From NCBI GenBank assembly GCA_021777635.1, contig JAJYDI010000058.1, positions 1 to 11,198 of the forward strand: DNA of 11,198 nucleotides, in the 5' to 3' direction. Origin of the DNA: Pseudomonadota bacterium (GTDB lineage Bacteria; Pseudomonadota; Gammaproteobacteria; Xanthomonadales; Rhodanobacteraceae). The notes under the pieces are model-generated. The model searched no databases and was not told the DNA's origin. It saw only the letters and a list, made by a program, of their open reading frames with translations. Positions 6,391 through 11,198 of this stretch are shown here, piece by piece. The translations under genes and the position numbers were made by a program. Each line of letters starts with the position of its first letter. Position 1 is the stretch's first letter.

Positions 6391-8205
6391 ATGAACCTGA
6401 AACGCAACCTGCTGACGACCGCCATCATCGCCGGCGTCAGCGCAAGCGCGCACGCGCAGAGCTATCAGCAGCCCACCCGGCAACCCGAGGTGATCGTCAC
6501 CGCGGTGCGCTTCCCGCAGACCAGCGCCGACACCCTCGCTGACGTCAGCGTGATCAGCCGCGCCGACATCGACCAGAGCGGCGCCAGCGATCTGCTGCAA
6601 CTGCTGCGCCTGCAGGCCGGCATCGAGGTCGCCCGCGTCGGCGGACCCGGTCAGCAGACCTCGGTGTTCCTGCGCGGCACCAATTCCAACCAGATCCTGG
6701 TGCTGGTGGACGGGGTGCGCGTGGCCTCGGCCAACAGCGGTGCCTTCGCCTGGGAGGAGCTGCCGCTGGACGCGATCGCGCGCATCGAGATCGTGCGCGG
6801 CCCGCGCGCCGCGCAGTGGGGTTCGGACGCGATCGGCGGCGTGATCCAGATCTTCACCCGCAAGCTCGCCGGCCCGCACCTGGCCACACGCATCGGCAGC
6901 CACGGCGACTATGCCGGCAGCGCCGGCATCGGCGACTGGGGCAAGGACGGCGGCTACAGCGTGATCGTCGGCGCACGCCATGTGCGCGGGGTGGCCGCGA
7001 CCAATCCGCTGAACTTCGTCTACAGCCCGCAGGCGGATGGTTTCAGCAACCAGAACCTGGCCGCGCGCGCGGCCTGGCGCGTCGGCTCGCAGTGGCTGTC
7101 GGGCAGCGCGCTGCGCAGTGACAGCAGCGTCGACTTCGACCAGGGCAGCTCGCGCGTGATCGAACAGGCCGCGGGCATGGATCTGGCCGGACCGGTGCGC
7201 GGCGACTGGTCGCAGCGGTTCAGTCTCGGCAATGACCGCGAGGATCTGCTGACTCCGGCCTACCAGAGCCTGTATCTCAGCCGCCGGCAGTCGGCCGGCT
7301 GGCAGAACGTGATCGGCCTCGGCGCCGGTCAGCACCTGGCCGTGGGCATCGACTGGCTGCACGAACGCGGCGTCAACCGCGACACCGGCGCCAACACCGA
7401 TGTCTACGCCGGCAGCCGCGACAATACCGGCCTCTACGCCGGCTGGTACGGCGCGCGCGGCGCCTTCGACTGGTCGCTGGCCGGGCGCCATGACCACAAC
7501 AGCGTGTTCGGCAACGCCGACACCGCCTCGGCGGCGGCCGGCTGGCGTTTCAGCGATCGGGCGCGGCTGACCGCGAGCTGGGGCCAGGGCTTTCGTGCCC
7601 CCAGCCTGTCGGAGGAGTTCTCGCCGGGCTACTTCGGCTACTACGCGGGCAATCCCGGGCTGCGCCCGGAACGCTCGACCAGCAGCGAGGCGGGCCTGGA
7701 ACTGACGCCGGCGGCGGGGCTGCGGGTCAAGTTCGATGCCTATCACACGCGGGTCAGCGACCTGATCGACTTCAGCGGCGGCGCCACCGACCAGGCCGTC
7801 AACATCGCCCGCGCGACCATCGACGGGTTCGAATCGACGCTGGACTGGCGCGGCGGCGCCTGGGGCGCGCACGCCAACGCCACCTGGCTGGACGCGCGCG
7901 ATGCCGCGACCGGCCAGCGCCTGCTGCGCCGACCGGCGCACGTCGGCAGCCTGGTGCTGACCCGCTACTTCAGCCAGCGCGTCAATGCCGGCCTCGAGCT
8001 GTACGGCTCGGGCCGCAGCCCGGACTACGGCGCCACCCTGGGCGGCTATGGCCTGCTCAACGCACGCCTCAACTGGACGGTCAGCGACGCGCTGGTGCTG
8101 CACCTGCGTCTGGACAACCTCGTCGACCACCGCTACAGCCTGGCCTACGGCTACACCACGCCGGGGCGCTCGGCGTGGCTGACGCTGAGCTGGAGTCCGC
8201 GCTGA
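6391..8205 (+). CDS. btuB: BtuB-type TonB-dependent vitamin B12 receptor
   Basis: Outer-membrane TonB-dependent receptor, 604 residues (E. coli BtuB precursor is 614), that should import cobalamin into the periplasm using TonB-ExbBD energy. A signal peptide is clear: MNLKRN, a hydrophobic core LLTTAIIAGVSASA, and an AHA/Q cleavage site (about 22/23). The TonB box EVIVTA lies at 33-38. The plug domain follows with LRGTNSNQILVLVDGVRV, IARIEIVRGPRAAQWGSDAIGGVIQI, then a beta-barrel including WGQGFRAPSLSEEF and NPGLRPERSTSSEAG. Start: ATG at 6391 with GGAG 8 bases upstream; an in-frame TTG at 6385 is less likely. The assignment as B12 receptor rests mainly on the cobalamin riboswitch in its leader plus BtuB-like plug wording. 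No btuCDF or cobalamin synthesis gene is beside it here. The barrel ends ...LTLSWSPR, without the usual terminal Phe. Confidence 0.93.
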   Translation: MNLKRNLLTTAIIAGVSASAHAQSYQQPTRQPEVIVTAVRFPQTSADTLADVSVISRADIDQSGASDLLQLLRLQAGIEVARVGGPGQQTSVFLRGTNSNQILVLVDGVRVASANSGAFAWEELPLDAIARIEIVRGPRAAQWGSDAIGGVIQIFTRKLAGPHLATRIGSHGDYAGSAGIGDWGKDGGYSVIVGARHVRGVAATNPLNFVYSPQADGFSNQNLAARAAWRVGSQWLSGSALRSDSSVDFDQGSSRVIEQAAGMDLAGPVRGDWSQRFSLGNDREDLLTPAYQSLYLSRRQSAGWQNVIGLGAGQHLAVGIDWLHERGVNRDTGANTDVYAGSRDNTGLYAGWYGARGAFDWSLAGRHDHNSVFGNADTASAAAGWRFSDRARLTASWGQGFRAPSLSEEFSPGYFGYYAGNPGLRPERSTSSEAGLELTPAAGLRVKFDAYHTRVSDLIDFSGGATDQAVNIARATIDGFESTLDWRGGAWGAHANATWLDARDAATGQRLLRRPAHVGSLVLTRYFSQRVNAGLELYGSGRSPDYGATLGGYGLLNARLNWTVSDALVLHLRLDNLVDHRYSLAYGYTTPGRSAWLTLSWSPR

Positions 8206-8231
8206 CCCGGGCAACCGGCGACGCAAACGCG

Positions 8232-8292
8232 CGCAAGGGCATGCTGGCCCCTTGCGTCCCGGCGTGCATAGAATGCACGGGGACGCAAGGGG
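8232..8292 (+). repeat. Two competing inverted repeats (hairpins) between btuB and the DUF1631 gene
   Basis: Hairpin A pairs CGCAAGGG (8232-8239) with CCCTTGCG (8249-8256) across a 9-base loop. Hairpin B pairs CCCCTTGCGTCCC (8248-8260) with GGGACGCAAGGGG (8280-8292), a perfect 13-bp stem. It continues after a 3/1 internal loop into GTGCAT (8264-8269) paired with ATGCAC (8273-8278) across an AGA triloop. The two hairpins share the CCCTTGCG arm and exclude each other. The 3' arm of B contains AAGGGG (8287-8292), the likely ribosome site of the next gene. No U-run follows, so this is not a textbook Rho-independent terminator, though it may still end or slow btuB transcription. Confidence 0.8.
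8269..8274 (+). promoter_or_regulatory. Candidate -10 element for the DUF1631-PilZ unit
   Basis: TAGAAT matches the -10 consensus at 5 of 6 positions. It sits at the apex of the GTGCAT-AGA-ATGCAC palindrome. A start near 8281 would give a roughly 20-base leader to the ATG at 8301, keeping the AAGGGG site but lacking the 5' arm of the large hairpin. At the expected -35 distance (8246-8251) the sequence GGCCCC is very poor. The promoter would therefore need an activator or be weak; the palindrome around it could be an operator. Confidence 0.4.
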
Positions 8293-8300
8293 ATTGCCCG

Positions 8301-10700
8301 ATGGTCGAGGGACGCGAAAGGTGGCAGGCGCCGCCGCTGGGCCTGCCGACGCTGGCGGACCGCGGCGACCTTTCGCCGCGCGTGCGCCAGTTGCTGGAAG
8401 AGCTGATGGCCATGGCCAGCGCAAGGCTGGAGCCGGCACTGCGCGCCGTGCTGTCCGACCTCGAGCAGCAGCTGTTCAAGCTGGCCGAGCAATCGCACAG
8501 CAACACCGAGCAGCAGCGCTGCTTCGAAAGCCTGCGCGAGGTCAAGCGCGGTCGTGCCGATCTCGCGCCGCGCTTCATCGCCAGCCTCGAGGAGCACCTC
8601 GCGGGATTCGATCGTGCGCCGGCGCAGGCGGCCCGACGCGATCCCGATGCCGAGCTGGAACTGCTGCCGGCGCAGCAGCTGGAGGATCATCTCGCGGTCA
8701 ACGAGATGTCCAGTCGCGCCGAGGTGCGTGCCAGCACCGCAATCTACGAACTCGGTCACCGCTTCGGGGTACTCGCCTGCGCGCCGGTATTCGAGTCCGA
8801 GCAGCTGCCGCTCGGGCCGCGCGCACTCGGCGCTTCGCTGAGTCGCGCGCTGGACCAGCTCGATCTGCCGCCGGAGCATCGCCAGCTCGCCTATCGGCTG
8901 TTCGAGCGCCGTGTGCTGACCGGCATCGGCGGCTTCTATGATGCGGTAAACGAGCACCTGGTCACCCGCCGCATCCTGCCGCATCTGCGCGTCTACGTCG
9001 CGCGTCGCGGCGCCGAGGCGGCGACACCGTCTGCCGCGACCGAGAACGAATCCGACGCCGCGGGCGCCCCGGCGCGGCGCGGCGGCGTGGGCGGCGCGAG
9101 CCGCGCGGGACGATCCGGCAACGCGGGAGTCCCCGGCGGCTCCGGCAACCGCGGCGGCCACTCCGGCGCACGCGGTGCCGGCCCGGAAACCGGCCGCGAC
9201 CATGCCGGCGATGACGAGGGCGATCTGCCCGGCGCCGGCAACGGCAGCGGCAACCTGTTCGACACCATGCGCGACCTGCTCGCGCAGCGCCGCAGCGTGC
9301 TCGGCCTGCCGACCGAAGAGTCCGGCGAAGGTCGCGCGGCCGTGCCGGAGGAGCTGCAGGCGGCGCTGTCCACCCTGCAGGCGCGTCCGGTTGCACCGGT
9401 GATGGTCGGCGGCAAGCCGGCGTTGCGCAGCGTGCAGCACCTGCGCCAGGACATGCTGACGCAACTGCGGCAGATGAGTCCGGACGGGCGCACGCCGCGA
9501 CTCGCCGGCGAGCAGCGCGACACCGTCGAACTGGTGTCGATGCTGTTCGATCATCTCGGCCAGGAGCTGCGCATGGGTGGCGCGGCGCAGCAGCTGCTGA
9601 CCAAGCTGCAGGTGCCGCTGCTGCGGGTGGCGCTGAGCGACACCGGCTTTTTCACCCGTCGCAGCCACCCGGCGCGACGGCTGCTGAGCACGCTGACCGA
9701 GACCGCCGCCTACTGGGTGGACAGCGCGGACGGCGAGGCCGACCCCGGTCTGGTCGAGAAGATGCAACTGCTGGTGGATCGCGTCAGCAGCGAGTTCAAC
9801 GGCGACGTCGGCCTGTTCGGCAGTCTGCTCGAGGATCTCGAGCGCCACATGAGCACGCTGGCACGCAAGGCCGACATGGTCGAGCGTCGCCACGTCGAGG
9901 CCGCGCAGGGCCGCGAGCGCCTCGACGTCGCCCGCGAGCGCGCCGGCGCGGTGATCGCCGAACGCATGCTCGGCTCGCGTCCGACCAGCCTGGTGCGCAC
10001 CCTGCTGGAACAGGCGTGGACCGACGTGCTGGCGCTGACCCTGCTGCGCCAGGGCGAACACAGCGACGTGTTCCGACGGCGCGTGGCGGTGGCCGATCAG
10101 CTGCTGCGGCGCGACCCCAAGGCCGACACCGAGGCGCTGCGCCAGGAGGTCGAGCAGGGTCTCAGTCAGGTCGGCCTGCATCTGCCCGATGCCGGGCAGA
10201 TCGCGCGCAAGGTGCTCGACCAGCCGGTGGTGGATTTCCAGGGCGAGCCGGTCACCCAGACCGAGCTGGCGATGAAGCTCAAGCAGCGCCAGCGTCTCGG
10301 CAGCGAGGAAACCGCGGCCACCGCCAGCGCGGCCGCCACGGCGCGGCGCGAGGCGGTGCCGCTGACCACCGAGGAGCAGCGCATGCTCGAGCGGCTCAAG
10401 ACGGTGCCGTTCGGCACCTGGTTCGAATTCGTGCAGAACCAGCAGGGTGCCGTGGTGCGGCGCAAGCTGGCCTGGTTCTCGCCACTCACCGGACGCTGCC
10501 TGTTCGTCAATCAGCGCGGCCAGCGCAGCGACGAACGCAGCCTCGAGCAACTGGCCCGCGACGTGGTGCGTGGCCAGGTGCGACTGGTGGCGGCCACCCA
10601 GGACTCGCTGATCGACCGCGCCTGGAACGCGATCGTCGGCGCGCTCAAGCAGTTTTCCGGCCGCGGGCCGCTGGCGCAGCCGGCCGGGGTACCCGCATGA
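8301..10700 (+). CDS. DUF1631 family protein
   Basis: A 799-residue cytoplasmic protein (no signal peptide or membrane segment seen) recognisable as DUF1631, a large proteobacterial family without an established role. The N-terminal part (about 1-235) is helical and charged. Residues about 236-318 are a low-complexity Gly/Ala/Arg/Ser linker. The middle (about 320-640) is again helical, including DLERHMSTLARKADMVERRHVEAA. A compact C-terminal domain (about 687-785) carries FGTWFEFVQN and RRKLAWFSPLTGRCLFVNQRG, which reads like a small beta-barrel and may be a degenerate PilZ-like fold (inference). ATG 8301 has AAGGGG 8 bases upstream. An open frame continues back into btuB, with an ATG at 8241 and a GTG at 8175, but those starts lack a usable ribosome site and would run through the hairpin. 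It is coupled by ATGA to the PilZ gene. Confidence 0.85.
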   Translation: MVEGRERWQAPPLGLPTLADRGDLSPRVRQLLEELMAMASARLEPALRAVLSDLEQQLFKLAEQSHSNTEQQRCFESLREVKRGRADLAPRFIASLEEHLAGFDRAPAQAARRDPDAELELLPAQQLEDHLAVNEMSSRAEVRASTAIYELGHRFGVLACAPVFESEQLPLGPRALGASLSRALDQLDLPPEHRQLAYRLFERRVLTGIGGFYDAVNEHLVTRRILPHLRVYVARRGAEAATPSAATENESDAAGAPARRGGVGGASRAGRSGNAGVPGGSGNRGGHSGARGAGPETGRDHAGDDEGDLPGAGNGSGNLFDTMRDLLAQRRSVLGLPTEESGEGRAAVPEELQAALSTLQARPVAPVMVGGKPALRSVQHLRQDMLTQLRQMSPDGRTPRLAGEQRDTVELVSMLFDHLGQELRMGGAAQQLLTKLQVPLLRVALSDTGFFTRRSHPARRLLSTLTETAAYWVDSADGEADPGLVEKMQLLVDRVSSEFNGDVGLFGSLLEDLERHMSTLARKADMVERRHVEAAQGRERLDVARERAGAVIAERMLGSRPTSLVRTLLEQAWTDVLALTLLRQGEHSDVFRRRVAVADQLLRRDPKADTEALRQEVEQGLSQVGLHLPDAGQIARKVLDQPVVDFQGEPVTQTELAMKLKQRQRLGSEETAATASAAATARREAVPLTTEEQRMLERLKTVPFGTWFEFVQNQQGAVVRRKLAWFSPLTGRCLFVNQRGQRSDERSLEQLARDVVRGQVRLVAATQDSLIDRAWNAIVGALKQFSGRGPLAQPAGVPA

Positions 10701-11056
10701 GCCGCAGCGGAGCCAACAAGCGCCGCGCCGAGCGCAAGCGCGCCAGCGGCGTGATCCAGGTGATCAACGCCATCACCGGCGAAACCATGGGTCGCATCGG
10801 CAATCTCTCCAGCTCCGGTCTGATGCTGATCAGCCAGCAGATGCTGCGCGATGACGCGCTGTACCAGCTGAGCTTCCAGCTGCCGCACAGCGACGGCCGC
10901 GCGCACACCATGGAGATCGGCGTGCACGAGCAGTGGAGCGAACAGGCGGCGGTACCGGGCCAGTACTGGGCGGGCTTCCGCATCATCGATCTCAGCCCGG
11001 ACGATGCCGCCGCCCTGCAGGCCTGGCTGGCGCGCCCGGAAAACGCGCTGATCTGA
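10697..11056 (+). CDS. Stand-alone PilZ domain protein (probable c-di-GMP receptor)
   Basis: A 119-residue cytosolic protein made of a single PilZ domain, a family that binds cyclic di-GMP and passes the signal to a partner. Both parts of the ligand motif can be seen: an RxxxR near the N-terminus (R9-R13 in KRRAERKR) and NLSSSGL (Asn36, Ser38, Gly41), the D/NxSxxG element. Strands around RIGNLSSSGLMLIS and GQYWAGFRIIDLSPDDAAAL match the domain's end. The start ATG overlaps the DUF1631 stop (ATGA, 10697-10700), so the two are translationally coupled and probably work together. Ligand binding is predicted from intact motifs; the output (motility, polysaccharide, type IV pili or other) cannot be told from this window. 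Confidence 0.9.
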   Translation: MSRSGANKRRAERKRASGVIQVINAITGETMGRIGNLSSSGLMLISQQMLRDDALYQLSFQLPHSDGRAHTMEIGVHEQWSEQAAVPGQYWAGFRIIDLSPDDAAALQAWLARPENALI

Positions 11057-11078
11057 GTCGCCAGGTCCGTCCCGGCGC

Positions 11079-11198
11079 ATGATCCCCCTGCCCGACCGCG
11101 CTGCCGTCGAAGCCGCCGCGGCGCGCATCGCCGGGCGCGTGCGCAGCACACCGGTCGTGGCGCTGGAACGCGGCGCGTTCGGCCTCGACCGCGTGTGC
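11079..11198 (+). CDS. PLP-dependent threonine/serine dehydratase family protein, N-terminus only
   Basis: Only the first 40 codons are inside the window. The start MIPLPDRAAVEAAAARIAGR followed by VRSTPVVALE is the typical opening of fold-type II PLP enzymes of the threonine/serine dehydratase and serine racemase group, where a helix (VEAAAARIAG) leads to RxTP. The PLP lysine motif lies beyond the edge, so the exact activity cannot be called. The ATG at 11079 lies 22 bases after the PilZ stop, with no strong Shine-Dalgarno. Whether it belongs to the DUF1631-PilZ unit is open. Confidence 0.7.
   Translation, partial: MIPLPDRAAVEAAAARIAGRVRSTPVVALERGAFGLDRVC

Noticed and set aside
8248..8292. 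Calling the large hairpin an intrinsic terminator of btuB
   Set aside because: The stem is followed by ATTGCCCG with no U-run, and its 3' arm contains the next gene's ribosome site, so a regulatory role fits better.
8175..8300. Earlier DUF1631 starts at GTG 8175 or ATG 8241
   Set aside because: GTG 8175 lies within btuB; ATG 8241 has AAGGG only one or two bases away and would translate through the hairpin. ATG 8301 has a well-spaced ribosome site.
6262..8439. 725-codon minus-strand open frame over btuB
   Set aside because: Antisense shadow of a clear receptor gene; it crosses the hairpins and riboswitch platform, and has no recognisable domain or convincing start.
9001..9260. Frameshift or mobile insertion in the Gly-rich part of the DUF1631 gene
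   Set aside because: The frame is continuous on both sides, there are no terminal repeats or target duplications, and base composition is similar to the surroundings.
8151..10550. 799-codon minus-strand open frame over the DUF1631 gene
   Set aside because: The plus-strand frame has the family motifs, a ribosome site and ATGA coupling to PilZ; the antisense frame is a low-information shadow.
1..11198. CRISPR array, insertion sequence, prophage, tRNA or rRNA
   Set aside because: No regularly spaced direct repeats, transposase or integrase motifs, or tRNA/rRNA signatures were seen by eye; a tRNA search program was not available.

Overview
The window is dense, GC-rich bacterial DNA with a typical gammaproteobacterial gene content. 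The gene set (yicC/rph divergent pair, rdgB-hemW, a DUF1631 protein beside a PilZ protein, a cobalamin-controlled btuB) and the wording of Rph and Gmk suggest the order Xanthomonadales (Lysobacterales). That placement rests on remembered family sequences, not on a search. I see no rRNA, tRNA, insertion sequence, integrase or CRISPR array.

Layout. Positions 1-2367 (minus strand) read yicC, gmk and then an MlaF-type ABC ATPase that runs off the left edge. A 70-base divergent promoter region separates them from a plus-strand series that continues to the right edge. First come rph, a VOC/glyoxalase-fold gene, rdgB and hemW; the VOC-rdgB and rdgB-hemW joints are ATGA stop-start overlaps. Next are a DUF1304 membrane protein and a small CPxCG zinc-ribbon-like protein that overlap by 8 bases. 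A 379-base leader (6012-6390) follows, with a promoter, a cobalamin riboswitch and an expression platform, in front of a BtuB-type TonB-dependent receptor. After a 95-base intergenic region with strong competing hairpins comes an 799-residue DUF1631 protein, coupled by ATGA overlap to a stand-alone PilZ protein. The window ends in the first 40 codons of a probable PLP-dependent threonine/serine dehydratase.

How the genes work together. The left and centre are housekeeping: RNA processing (YicC, RNase PH), nucleotide metabolism and hygiene (guanylate kinase, RdgB), and haem delivery (HemW). The middle is a B12 uptake gene whose mRNA leader senses cobalamin. The right part is a likely cyclic-di-GMP-related pair of unknown role.

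The most notable non-coding signals are two. The btuB leader carries four alternating complementary segments after the aptamer. The btuB/DUF1631 gap carries a 13+6 bp nested hairpin that would bury the DUF1631 Shine-Dalgarno sequence, a competing upstream hairpin, and a TAGAAT -10-like element in its apex. I do not see a clearly new multi-gene defence or mobile system. The DUF1631-PilZ pair with its RNA-structured leader is the best candidate for undescribed biology.
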